Positions 8,254-16,276 of a stretch of DNA of 34,963 nucleotides are shown in pieces. The position numbers and the translations under genes are program-made. Below the pieces are notes generated by a model, which did no database searches, was not told the origin of the DNA, and saw nothing but the letters and a program-made list of their open reading frames with translations. The DNA lies in assembly GCA_944329255.1 (NCBI GenBank), contig CALVIA010000001.1, positions 1 through 34,963 on the forward strand, written 5' to 3'. Numbering within the stretch: the first letter of the stretch is position 1; each line of letters begins with the position of its first letter. The DNA is from an uncultured Bacilli bacterium (GTDB lineage: Bacteria > Bacillota_I > Bacilli_A > RF39 > UBA660).

Positions 8254-10231
8254 ATCTTTTACTTGTTATAGCAACATTTGTTTCTCTTTTTTCTCCTGTA
8301 TATATCCATCCTTCTAATTTTGTACTTGTACTCCATTTATAAACTTTTTCAGTTTTTGTTTTATATATAGGAGTAGCATCTTTTATATCACTTGAACTTT
8401 CTGTAATATAACATTTATTTCCTACAAGAGTATATCCACCTGTACAATAATATATTGGATTAATACTATCTGTTTTTGTAATAATACATTTATTTCCACT
8501 TAATGTTCCATATTTACATGTATAAATACTATCAGCATATTCTACATCAGATATTTCACATTTTGTTCCATTTAATGTTCCAACTGGACAGCTATATACT
8601 TTTTCTGCATTTTCTTCTTTATTTAATGTTATTACACACATGTTACTACTATTTAATGTTCCCTCTTCACATTTATAACCTAAAGTAGCAGGTTTAGATG
8701 TTTGAGTAGGAACAATACATTTATTTCCGCTTAATGTTCCATTTGTACACTTATATGATACATTTGCATCTATTGTATTTGATGAACTTATAATACATTT
8801 ATTTCCACTTAATGTTCCATTTGTACATTTATATGATAGATTTGCATCTGTTGTACTTGATGATGAAATTATACATTTACTTCCGCTTAGTGTTCCACTT
8901 GAACATACATATCTATAACTTGCAGCTACAGTTGATGTTCCACCCCCTGTACATTTATAAGTTCTTGTACATTCTTCATATACTCTACTTGAACCAATTT
9001 GATATAAATATTTTCTAGTAAATGTTGGTGTAGATGTTGTGCTTACAGATGTTGTATATGTTTTATTAGAACATACCCACTTTGTATATCCACAACTTTG
9101 TGGATTATCAATAATACACTTTGTTCCACTTAATCTACCATTTGTACAATAGTATTGTTTACTAGCATTTACTGTATAACTTGATGAAATAATACATTTA
9201 TCTCCACTTAATGTTCCATTTGAACAACTATATACTTTTTCTGCATCTACTGTTGTAGAAGACCCTATTATACATTTTGTTCCACTTAATGTTCCATTTG
9301 TACAACTATATACTTTTTCTGCATCTACTGTTTTAGTTCCATCTATGATACAACTTGTTCCATTTAATATACCTTCACTACAAGTATATACTTTTTCTGC
9401 ATTTACTACTTTTACATCATTAACTATACATTTATTTCCAACTAATATTCCATCTGTACATTTATATGATAAGTCTGCATCAACTACATCATCTTTACCT
9501 TTTACACATTTGTTTAAACTAGATGCATATATATATCCGTTTGGACATTCTAATGTAGCATCAATTTTTTCTGTTTCAATTTTTTCACACTTGTTATTTT
9601 CTTTATTATATGCATATCCATCTTTACATTTTAAACTTGCATCTTCTATTTTTTCTACTTCAGATTCTTTAATACACTTATTATCTTTTAATGTATATCC
9701 ATCAGCACATACATATTTTTCAATGTATTTTGTTTCTTCTATTCTGTAGAATTTATATTCAGTAACTTTCTTTGTTTCGTCAGTTCCATTACCTACTTCT
9801 ACATTACATGTTCCATCTTCACATACATCATAACATCCGAAGTATTCAATTACATAATCTTCTTCTTCTCCACATGATAAGAATGTTTTAAATATGTACT
9901 CGCTGCCTTCCTTTGTTACTTCAACATATGATTTTTGTGGATCACATGTTTTTCCATCACTATCAGTAAATTCTATTAACATTTTATTATTTAACATATC
10001 TTCTAATGTTAATTTCTTTACTTCACCTTCTTTAGGTAATTTTGAAACTGTAAAATAACTTTTTGCAGCATCTGTCATTGTAGTTATGTTTTGTGCAAAA
10101 ATCTTATCATAAAAAGGATTAAGATTTGGCATAGGCATTAACCACATTAACAAAAATATAAATAATAATACAATTAAAATTTTAACAATTAAATCTCTGA
10201 AGAAATAATTTTTATTGTTTTCATTATACAT
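8252..10231 (-). CDS. Membrane-anchored surface protein with cysteine-pair tandem repeats
   Basis: Not a family I can name. It has 659 aa. A short basic N-terminus and one hydrophobic segment (about 13-35) suggest a membrane anchor with the rest outside. Residues about 36-140 form a separate domain (AAKSYF, LEDML, SYVEVTK and several Cys) that resembles the soluble part of pilin-like proteins, a tentative comparison. From about 172 to 618 there are about 15 repeats of roughly 24-26 residues, each with two cysteines in the pattern C-x-x-G-x-L-x-G-x-K-C-I-I, linked by Ser/Thr-rich stretches ending in VDAEKVYSC or similar. Repeat 8 carries an insertion of about 55 residues with extra cysteines and a Tyr/Thr-rich stretch. 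The start has a strong GAGGGGGA site 7 bases upstream. It is expressed divergently from the PASTA gene and ends at its own terminator. A surface adhesin or stalk is plausible but unproven. Confidence 0.85.
   Translation of the reverse strand: MYNENNKNYFFRDLIVKILIVLLFIFLLMWLMPMPNLNPFYDKIFAQNITTMTDAAKSYFTVSKLPKEGEVKKLTLEDMLNNKMLIEFTDSDGKTCDPQKSYVEVTKEGSEYIFKTFLSCGEEEDYVIEYFGCYDVCEDGTCNVEVGNGTDETKKVTEYKFYRIEETKYIEKYVCADGYTLKDNKCIKESEVEKIEDASLKCKDGYAYNKENNKCEKIETEKIDATLECPNGYIYASSLNKCVKGKDDVVDADLSYKCTDGILVGNKCIVNDVKVVNAEKVYTCSEGILNGTSCIIDGTKTVDAEKVYSCTNGTLSGTKCIIGSSTTVDAEKVYSCSNGTLSGDKCIISSSYTVNASKQYYCTNGRLSGTKCIIDNPQSCGYTKWVCSNKTYTTSVSTTSTPTFTRKYLYQIGSSRVYEECTRTYKCTGGGTSTVAASYRYVCSSGTLSGSKCIISSSSTTDANLSYKCTNGTLSGNKCIISSSNTIDANVSYKCTNGTLSGNKCIVPTQTSKPATLGYKCEEGTLNSSNMCVITLNKEENAEKVYSCPVGTLNGTKCEISDVEYADSIYTCKYGTLSGNKCIITKTDSINPIYYCTGGYTLVGNKCYITESSSDIKDATPIYKTKTEKVYKWSTSTKLEGWIYTGEKRETNVAITSKR
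8378..9718 (-). repeat. In-gene tandem repeat array (about 15 units of about 75 bp)
   Basis: The DNA coding for the cysteine repeats is itself repetitive: the phrase ttccacttaatgttccattt, or a close variant, recurs at about 8496, 8806, 9206 and 9281, with related copies between. Central units (8720-9340) are more alike than the outer ones, as expected from recent duplication. Confidence 0.85.
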
Positions 10232-10263
10232 ACAAATCCCCCTCTTTCATTTGATTGCCCTAT

Positions 10264-10291
10264 ATTATACACATTTTTTTTATTTTGTCAA
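10264..10291 (-). promoter_or_regulatory. Promoter of the cysteine-repeat protein gene
   Basis: Consensus -35 TTGACA (10291-10286) and consensus -10 TATAAT (10269-10264) with a 16-base spacer on the minus strand. It is the best vegetative (SigA-type) promoter match in the window. Confidence 0.8.
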
Positions 10292-10294
10292 CTA

Positions 10295-10323
10295 TTGTAC
10301 AAAAATGGGCTTTTTTTTATATT
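10295..10323 (+). promoter_or_regulatory. Probable promoter of the PASTA-repeat gene
   Basis: Plus strand: TTGTAC (10295-10300), 17-base spacer, TATATT (10318-10323). Its -35 lies only three bases from the divergent -35, so the two RNA polymerases would face away from a shared point. A TATAAT at 10340-10345 is too close to the start codon to serve this gene. Confidence 0.4.
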
Positions 10324-10361
10324 TTCTCTTTATATATTATATAATTAATATAGGTGGTATT

Positions 10362-12089
10362 ATGAAAGAAAGAAAAAAGAAAAATATTATTCATAAAGTA
10401 TTTAGTACTTTAGCTTTATTAGTGAGTTTATCATACTTAACTTATAAAATAGTTAATATTGATTCTATATTAAACAACATTATAATTTTATCTATCCCGT
10501 TGTTTATATTTTTAATTAGTTTAATTATATTTATATTTTCTTTAAAATCTGAAAATAAAAAATTATTTATTATAACTTCATTATTGTTAATTATTTTTAC
10601 AGGATTTTATTTTATAAATGATTTAAATATAATAACTCTTCCAAAGGAAGAAGTACTTCTATCTTATAAAAATAAATCTTATCTTGATTTTAAAGAATGG
10701 GCTGATAGTAAAAATATAAAAATTGTAGTTGAATATGAAAATAGTGATACTATTGAAAAAGGTAAAATAATAAGATTAGACAAAAATGAAGGGACTTTAG
10801 TAAAAGATATTAAAACGATAAATGTAGTTGTATCTGATGGACCAAATCCCGATAAACTATTAATTATTCCAAGTATGTTAGGATGGAACGTTGACGATGT
10901 TATTACTTATGTTAAAGAAAACTTTATGACTAATGTAATAGTAAATTTTGAATTTTCAACTAGTGAAAAAGATATTGTTATTAAACAAAGTATAAATGGT
11001 GAAATAAGAAGAAGCGAAGAATTGACTATTACTGTTTCTTTAGGAAATGAAAATGATGTAATTAAGAACGTTGAAATGATTGATTTATCTAACAAAACCT
11101 TATTTGAAGCATCTATATGGTTAAAAAGAAATTGCATTAATTATGAATTAAATTATGAATTTAGTGATAATATAGACAAAGATATAATTCTAAATCAAAG
11201 TATAAAAAGTGGTGAAGAAGTAAATATTGATGAAAATGTTATAACATTGACTGTATCTAAAGGAAAAGCTATTACAATAGTAGATTTTACTAAAATGGAT
11301 GTTAATGAAGTAACTGACTGGATAATTAAAAATGATTTAAAAATAAAGTTTGAAGAAATATATGATGAAAGTATTGAAACAGGAAAAATAATTAAGCAAG
11401 ATATAGAAGTTGGTACAAAAGTAGCGACTAATACTTTGATTACAATTACTATATCAAGAGGTCAAATAAAAATGGAAAAATTTGAATCTTTATATGAATT
11501 TAAAGAATGGGCAAATAAATATAATATAAAATATAATGAATCTTATGAATATAGCAATAGCGTAGCAAAAGGTAAAGTTATTAGTTATTCATATAAAGAG
11601 GATGAAATTATTGATCCTGATGATGTTGTATACGTTAAAGTATCGTTAGGAAAAGCTATTACAATTCCTTCTTTTATAGGTAAAAGCAAATCAGAAATAC
11701 AAAATACATGTAATAGTTTAGGTTTAAGATGTTCATTTACAACAGGAACATATACTAAATATAATGCAAATATTGCATATGCACAATCAAGAACTGCTGG
11801 ATCAAAAGTAGCATCTGGTTCATCTATCACAATAACATTAAGTAAAGGAATTCCTACAACAAGTAAATTATATATTAATGGAAGTTTAACTATATCTGGT
11901 AGCGCTGATACTACTATATCGTTATTAACCGATTTTTTTAATAAGAATTATCCTGGAGTTAATTTTATATTTAAAAAAGTTAAGCATAATACGTTAAATA
12001 ATGGAATGATATCCGATAATTCTCCTACTAATGCTGGAAGTTCTGTAACCCAAGGAAAAACTTATACTATATATATAGTTTCAAATTAA
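10362..12089 (+). CDS. Membrane protein with about seven PASTA-like repeats, no kinase domain
   Basis: The only plus-strand gene; 575 aa from the ATG at 10362. I chose this start because TAGGTGG lies just upstream and the residues before it in frame are not protein-like. Three hydrophobic segments (about 12-30, 40-61, 67-85) precede seven diverged repeats of about 66 residues (about 100-575), each with the PASTA layout: a motif like S-x-x-E-I-x-x-x-x-x-x-x-G, a strand, G-x-I-I-x-Q and a closing ITITxSxG. The sixth (IPSFIGKSKSEI to ITITLSKG) is the clearest. PASTA domains of PknB kinases and class-A or B PBPs bind muropeptides, but here neither a kinase nor a transpeptidase is attached. The role may be to sense or bind cell wall, if the cell has one. 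It ends at a shared bidirectional terminator opposite gatB. Confidence 0.85.
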   Translation: MKERKKKNIIHKVFSTLALLVSLSYLTYKIVNIDSILNNIIILSIPLFIFLISLIIFIFSLKSENKKLFIITSLLLIIFTGFYFINDLNIITLPKEEVLLSYKNKSYLDFKEWADSKNIKIVVEYENSDTIEKGKIIRLDKNEGTLVKDIKTINVVVSDGPNPDKLLIIPSMLGWNVDDVITYVKENFMTNVIVNFEFSTSEKDIVIKQSINGEIRRSEELTITVSLGNENDVIKNVEMIDLSNKTLFEASIWLKRNCINYELNYEFSDNIDKDIILNQSIKSGEEVNIDENVITLTVSKGKAITIVDFTKMDVNEVTDWIIKNDLKIKFEEIYDESIETGKIIKQDIEVGTKVATNTLITITISRGQIKMEKFESLYEFKEWANKYNIKYNESYEYSNSVAKGKVISYSYKEDEIIDPDDVVYVKVSLGKAITIPSFIGKSKSEIQNTCNSLGLRCSFTTGTYTKYNANIAYAQSRTAGSKVASGSSITITLSKGIPTTSKLYINGSLTISGSADTTISLLTDFFNKNYPGVNFIFKKVKHNTLNNGMISDNSPTNAGSSVTQGKTYTIYIVSN

Positions 12090-12090
12090 A

Positions 12091-12130
12091 AATAAAAATC
12101 TACACGATACGTTCGTGTAGATTTATTTTT
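12091..12130. terminator. Bidirectional terminator between the PASTA gene and gatB
   Basis: Perfect 12-base-pair stem AAATCTACACGA (12096-12107) with TCGTGTAGATTT (12113-12124), five-base loop, with an A-rich run on the left and a T-rich run on the right. It serves the two converging genes. Confidence 0.93.
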
Positions 12131-12141
12131 ATTTAAATATT

Positions 12142-13572
12142 TTATAAATTATTGTTTTTTCTATTTTCTAATTCTTTTATTAATAAATCATTAGTAATTT
12201 TTGGATTTGCTTGTCCTTTTGTTTCCTTCATTACTTGACCCATTAAAAATTTAATACTTCTATCAAGACCATTTTTATAATCTTCAACTGCTTTTATATT
12301 ATTATTTATTACATTATTAATTATATTTAATAAATCATTACTATCACTTATTTGTTTTAAACCTTTTTTATTAATTATATCTTGAACATTTCCTTTGTTT
12401 TCTAATAACTCACTAATAATTTCTTTTGCAATTTTAGAAGATATTTCATTTTTATCTAATTTATCTACTATATCTTTTATATTTTCTTTTGTTACATTTA
12501 ACTCGTTAAATTTCATATATCTTTTATTCATATAAGATAAAATATCTGCCGTTAATATATTTGCACATAATACTGGATTAACGTTTTCTTCTATTAATTC
12601 GTTTAATAAAATATTTAAATCCATATTTTGAATAAGTGATTTTATAGTTACATCGTTTATTCCTAATTTTTTATATTTTTCTTTTAATTCGTTTGGTAGC
12701 ATTGGAATCGTTTTTTTAATGCATTTAATCCATTCATCGTCTATAATAATTTTAGGAATATCTGGTTCTGGAAAGTACCTATAATCATTACCTGTTTCTT
12801 TTTTTCTCATTAATATAGTAGTACTTGTTTTATCATCCCATCTTCTTGTTTCTTCAGAAATTTTTATACCTTCTTCTATTAATTTTGTTTGTCTTTTTAT
12901 TTCGTATAAAATGCTTTGCGCTACAGCACTTATTGATCCAATATTTTTTATTTCTACTTTAGTGCCTAATTCATCGGTTTCACTTAATGAAATATTTAAA
13001 TCGCATCTCATACTTCCTTCTTCTATTTTTACATCACTAATATTTGAATATAATAATATTTCTCTTAAATTTTCTAAATATAAAACTGCTTCTTTTTCAT
13101 TTGATATAACAGGTTTAGTAACAATTTCTATAAGTGGAATTCCTGCTCTATTAAAGTTTAATAAAGTATGATTGTTTTCATGAATACTTTTACAAGTATC
13201 TTCTTCCATATGGATTTCTTCAATTTCAATATTCTTTTTTATACCATCATATTGTACTTCTATATAACCATTTCTTCCTATTGGAGTATTATTTTGAGTT
13301 ATTTGAAAATTTTTAGGAATATCTGGATAAAAATAATTTTTTCTATCAAAAAATATTTCTTTTGTAATATCACAATGTAAAACTAATGCTGTTTTTATCC
13401 CCAAATCTAGTAAAGCTTTATTTAAAGTAGGTAAAGTTCCTGGATATCCTAAATCTATTTCGTTAATCATTTTATTAGGTACTTCTCCATATGTATTTTT
13501 GGAAGGAGAAAAAGCTTTACTATTAGTTTTTAATTCACAATGTACTTCTATTCCTATAGTTGGTTTTAACAT
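12142..13572 (-). CDS. gatB: Asp-tRNA(Asn)/Glu-tRNA(Gln) amidotransferase subunit B
   Basis: GatB, 476 aa, the normal length. It binds misacylated Glu-tRNA(Gln) or Asp-tRNA(Asn), activates the side chain with ATP and transfers ammonia supplied by GatA. Visible: the family start (KPTIGIEVHCELKT), the conserved acidic stretch with HMEEDTCKS, the RRWDDKTSTTILMRKKE region and YRYFPEPDIP, then the helical and YqeY-like tail domain with the conserved VMKETKGQANP. AGGAGG precedes the start, which overlaps the end of gatA by 7 bases. Presence of GatCAB suggests the cell lacks GlnRS and/or AsnRS; which one cannot be told from this window. Confidence 0.98.
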   Translation of the reverse strand: MLKPTIGIEVHCELKTNSKAFSPSKNTYGEVPNKMINEIDLGYPGTLPTLNKALLDLGIKTALVLHCDITKEIFFDRKNYFYPDIPKNFQITQNNTPIGRNGYIEVQYDGIKKNIEIEEIHMEEDTCKSIHENNHTLLNFNRAGIPLIEIVTKPVISNEKEAVLYLENLREILLYSNISDVKIEEGSMRCDLNISLSETDELGTKVEIKNIGSISAVAQSILYEIKRQTKLIEEGIKISEETRRWDDKTSTTILMRKKETGNDYRYFPEPDIPKIIIDDEWIKCIKKTIPMLPNELKEKYKKLGINDVTIKSLIQNMDLNILLNELIEENVNPVLCANILTADILSYMNKRYMKFNELNVTKENIKDIVDKLDKNEISSKIAKEIISELLENKGNVQDIINKKGLKQISDSNDLLNIINNVINNNIKAVEDYKNGLDRSIKFLMGQVMKETKGQANPKITNDLLIKELENRKNNNL

Positions 13573-15002
13573 ATTTTACCTCCTACTTCTTTTTCAATAA
13601 AACTTGCTAGTTTATACATTTTTGCTTCATCAAATTTATTGCCTATAATTTGTAATCCAATAGGCAATTTATTTTTCCCTTCTCCTATTTTTATACTCAT
13701 TCCTGGAAGACCAGCCATATTTACTGGAATAGTAAATAAATCATCATTAAAGCTTTTTGTAGCATCATTAATACCTTCATTAAATTTTCCAGCAAAGTCA
13801 GTTGTTGTAGGTCCAATTACTAAATCATATTCTTCAAATAGTTTTTGAAAACTATCACTTATCTTTTTTCTTATTTTTAGTGCTTTATAATAGTATGTCT
13901 TTGCATTTTTTCCACTTAAGACATATGAACCAATCATCATTCTTCTTTTAACTTCCTCACCAAATCCTTCTTTTCTTGTATACTTATACATTTCATCTAT
14001 ACTACTTACTTCTTTGTCTGTTTGATATCCATATCTAACTCCATCAAATCTTGCTAAATTTGATGATGCTTCTGCTAGTGCAATTATTTGATATAAAGGA
14101 ACTGCATATTCTACATAATCAATGTCAACATATTCTACTTTAACATTGTTATCTTTTAATAACTCGATTATATTTTCTATATTATTTTTTATTTCTTTAT
14201 TAACAACATCACTCATATAAAAATTTGGAACTGCAATTTTCATACCATCAATTTTTTCACCAATTAATCGTGTAAAATCTTCATTAGTATCAGATGATGT
14301 TAAATCTTTTTCATCTTTTCCACATAAAATATTAAGTAATAAGGCATTTTCATATACATTTCTTGAAAAAGGTCCTATTTGATCTAGTGATGATGCAAAT
14401 GCAACTAATCCATATCTAGATATTCTTCCATATGTTGGCTTTAATCCAACTACTCCATTAAAAGCTGCTGGTTGTCTTATAGATCCTCCTGTATCACTTC
14501 CTAATGAAAAAGGAACTATTCCTCTTGAAACAGCAACAGCAGAACCGCCACTACTTCCTCCAGAAACTCTTTCTTTATCATAACTATTTAAAACATTACC
14601 ATAATAACTTGTTTCGTTAGTTGAACCCATCGCAAATTCATCCATGTTTAATTTTCCTATTATTATCATATTTTTTTCTTTTATTTTTTTTATTACTGTT
14701 GCATCATAAGTAGGAATAAAATTTGATAATATTTTAGATGCACAAGTTGTTTTTAAATTCTTTGTTATAATATTATCTTTAATAGCAATAGGAATTCCAA
14801 ATAATAAATTATCAACTTCTTTATTTTCTAATTCTTTAGCTTTTTTTATTGCATTTTCTTTATCTAATGTAATAAATGTATTATATTCTTTGTTTTCTTC
14901 AATGCGATTAAAACATTCCATAACTAAATCTAATGGTTTGATTTCTTTATTAATTAATTTTTTATTTATTTCTTTTATACTTAAATCTAAATAATTACTC
15001 AT
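13566..15002 (-). CDS. gatA: Asp-tRNA(Asn)/Glu-tRNA(Gln) amidotransferase subunit A
   Basis: GatA, 478 aa, the amidase that hydrolyses glutamine and channels ammonia to GatB. The amidase-signature triad is visible: Lys75 in IAIKDN, cis-Ser150 in SGGSSGGSAVAV and the nucleophile Ser174 in DTGGSIRQPAAF. The characteristic GLKPTYGRISRYGLVAFASSLDQIGP follows. GAGG lies upstream of the start inside gatC; the two genes overlap by 8 bases (14995-15002), so they are translated together. No anomalies seen. Confidence 0.98.
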   Translation of the reverse strand: MSNYLDLSIKEINKKLINKEIKPLDLVMECFNRIEENKEYNTFITLDKENAIKKAKELENKEVDNLLFGIPIAIKDNIITKNLKTTCASKILSNFIPTYDATVIKKIKEKNMIIIGKLNMDEFAMGSTNETSYYGNVLNSYDKERVSGGSSGGSAVAVSRGIVPFSLGSDTGGSIRQPAAFNGVVGLKPTYGRISRYGLVAFASSLDQIGPFSRNVYENALLLNILCGKDEKDLTSSDTNEDFTRLIGEKIDGMKIAVPNFYMSDVVNKEIKNNIENIIELLKDNNVKVEYVDIDYVEYAVPLYQIIALAEASSNLARFDGVRYGYQTDKEVSSIDEMYKYTRKEGFGEEVKRRMMIGSYVLSGKNAKTYYYKALKIRKKISDSFQKLFEEYDLVIGPTTTDFAGKFNEGINDATKSFNDDLFTIPVNMAGLPGMSIKIGEGKNKLPIGLQIIGNKFDEAKMYKLASFIEKEVGGKIC

Positions 15003-15282
15003 TTAAAAACCTCTTTATTTCAATATAATTTCCATTTGATTTAGGTGCATTTTTTAATATATCTACATCTTCATTTACAAAAACATCTTCTCTATAAATA
15101 TTTTTATTATTTGATGGACTAATCAATATTTCTTCTTCATCAATATTTACCTTATTAATTAAATCAATTTGATTCATTATTTGTTTTAATTCAACTTTAT
15201 ATTTGATAATATCATTTTCATCAACTTCAATTTTTGCTAAATCTGCAACATGAAGTACTTCTTCTTTAGTTAATTCATTCAT
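14995..15282 (-). CDS. gatC: Asp-tRNA(Asn)/Glu-tRNA(Gln) amidotransferase subunit C
   Basis: GatC, 95 aa, the belt subunit that holds GatA and GatB together. The start at 15282 gives the usual MxxLTKEEVLHVADLAKIEV beginning, and the protein has the family's central ILxPxxNxNxxREDxV pattern. An upstream in-frame ATG at 15315 is ruled out because it lies at or above the -10 promoter (15306-15314) and has no ribosome-binding site; GAGTGAT precedes 15282. First gene of gatC-gatA-gatB. Confidence 0.96.
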   Translation of the reverse strand: MNELTKEEVLHVADLAKIEVDENDIIKYKVELKQIMNQIDLINKVNIDEEEILISPSNNKNIYREDVFVNEDVDILKNAPKSNGNYIEIKRFLNE

Positions 15283-15305
15283 AATATCACTCTTTTCTTC
15301 CTTAT

Positions 15306-15314
15306 AGTATAGCA
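15306..15314 (-). promoter_or_regulatory. Extended -10 promoter of gatCAB
   Basis: TGCTATACT on the minus strand (15314-15306) with no strong -35. Predicted RNA start about 17 bases before gatC. Confidence 0.55.
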
Positions 15315-15326
15315 TTTTTAAACAAA

Positions 15327-15354
15327 CAAAAAAAGACTTTACATTGTCTTTTTT
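15327..15354 (-). terminator. Intrinsic terminator of the Lys/Thr/Ala-rich membrane protein gene
   Basis: Stem AAAAAAGAC (15329-15337) with GTCTTTTTT (15346-15354), loop of eight, followed on the minus strand by a U-run. It is just upstream of the gatCAB promoter. Confidence 0.85.
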
Positions 15355-15365
15355 AATTAATATAA

Positions 15366-15632
15366 CTAAAATTGCATTATAATTAAATATGCAACTAGCA
15401 TCATAAGAGACACAATTGCCATACCAATTAATATTGATACATTAGTATCTAATATATTTACACTTTTTACAACTGGTGTAATAATCTCTTTTTCAGCTGG
15501 TTTAACTGTAACATTTTTTACTGCTTTTTTAGTAGTTTTCTTTGCTACTGGTTTTTTATTTTTAGTACTTGCAGTAGTCTTTTTTGCAGCTGTTTTTGTT
15601 GTAGTTTTTTTTGCTGTACTTTTTGTAGCCAT
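15366..15632 (-). CDS. Small Lys/Thr/Ala-rich protein with a C-terminal membrane segment
   Basis: 88 aa from the ATG at 15632, chosen because GGAGTG lies upstream and a promoter sits at 15668-15696. Residues about 1-50 are a low-complexity K/T/A repeat (ATKSTAKKTTTKTAAKK and so on), like histone H1-type tails; residues about 65-86 are one hydrophobic segment. A strongly basic N-terminus would face the cytoplasm and could bind DNA or RNA near the membrane, but composition alone does not prove this. No family recognised. It is its own transcription unit between promoter and terminator. Confidence 0.8.
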   Translation of the reverse strand: MATKSTAKKTTTKTAAKKTTASTKNKKPVAKKTTKKAVKNVTVKPAEKEIITPVVKSVNILDTNVSILIGMAIVSLMMLVAYLIIMQF

Positions 15633-15667
15633 TATTTCACTCCTTTTTATACTATATTTATATGTAT

Positions 15668-15696
15668 AGTATAACATAAATATATGGCAATGTGAA
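15668..15696 (-). promoter_or_regulatory. Promoter of the 88-aa membrane protein gene
   Basis: Minus strand: -35 TTCACA (15696-15691), 17-base spacer, extended -10 TGTTATACT (15676-15668). Confidence 0.7.
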
Positions 15697-15699
15697 GAA

Positions 15700-16149
15700 T
15701 TAATTGTTATTTTTTCTAAGTCTTAGTACAGATTCTAATCTTGCTGCTCTTAAAACTTGATTATCAAGTGAACCATATGATATATCTAAATTTAATAAAT
15801 GTCCATTATTAAATATTACTGTACTTGTAAATTCATTTTTTTTATAATTTTGTAAATTTTTTAATGAAACCCAAGTGCATTCATATAATCTTGGTGATGT
15901 TGTTGGAAAAAATATTATCTCTCTTGATTCTTCTATTATTATTGGTGCTTTATGACTAACACCTATTAAATTTTTAGTTCCCTGACTTCTACCTTGATAT
16001 GAACTTCCAAAATATTCACAACTTTTTTCTATTATTTTCTTTACTGGTAAATTCACGATAAAAATTCTATCTTTTTCTATAATTTTAGATGTTTTTTCAT
16101 TTATTGGTAAGATAGCAAAAGTATCGTCGTTTATTTCATATTCATCCAT
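15700..16149 (-). CDS. comK: ComK-family competence transcription factor, short form
   Basis: 149 aa. It aligns by eye along its length with Bacillus ComK: Y-E-x-N-x-x-T-x-A-x-L-P near the start, KIIEKD at about 22-27, SCEYFGSSYQGR (ComK has SCRFFGSSYAGR), SHKAPI (SHKPPI), FFPTTSPRLYECTW (FPT...QCGW) and the closing ISYGSLDNQVLRAARL (ISYNSFENQVYRTAWL). ComK is the master activator of DNA-uptake genes in Bacillus, and relatives occur in many Firmicutes. B. subtilis ComK has 192 aa; this one stops about 35-40 residues earlier, so the C-terminal tail is missing. The start has AGGGAGG upstream and a TATAAT at 16169-16174. No late-competence genes are present in this window, so the regulon is unknown. 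Confidence 0.88.
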   Translation of the reverse strand: MDEYEINDDTFAILPINEKTSKIIEKDRIFIVNLPVKKIIEKSCEYFGSSYQGRSQGTKNLIGVSHKAPIIIEESREIIFFPTTSPRLYECTWVSLKNLQNYKKNEFTSTVIFNNGHLLNLDISYGSLDNQVLRAARLESVLRLRKNNN

Positions 16150-16224
16150 AAAGTAAACCTCCCTTCTAATTATAACTTCTCATAAAAGTTACAACTTCCT
16201 CTAAATTATCATTAAATATAATCG

Positions 16225-16240
16225 AAAATTGACGAATTTT
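16225..16240. promoter_or_regulatory. Inverted repeat upstream of comK, possible operator
   Basis: AAAATT-GACG-AATTTT, a perfect 6-4-6 inverted repeat 76-91 bases before the comK start. ComK boxes have AAAA and TTTT half-sites separated by five bases; here the separation is eight, so the match is only suggestive. Confidence 0.3.
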
Positions 16241-16250
16241 GTATTAAAAA

Positions 16251-16276
16251 ATAAAAAGACAACTAAAAAGTTGTCT
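16251..16276 (-). terminator. Intrinsic terminator of lemA-DUF2207
   Basis: Perfect stem AGACAACT (16257-16264) with AGTTGTCT (16269-16276), four-base loop, then on the minus strand a long U-rich run. It overlaps the stop codon at 16275-16277. Confidence 0.88.

Noticed and set aside
8378..9718. CRISPR array, considered because of regular repeats about every 75 bp.
   Set aside because: The units are in-frame protein repeats with graded similarity, no constant direct repeat with unique spacers, and no cas genes nearby.
9345..9749. Plus-strand open frame of 134 codons inside the cysteine-repeat gene.
   Set aside because: It is the complement of the repeat-coding DNA, rich in Ser/Phe/Leu from that repetition, with no ribosome-binding site or family match.
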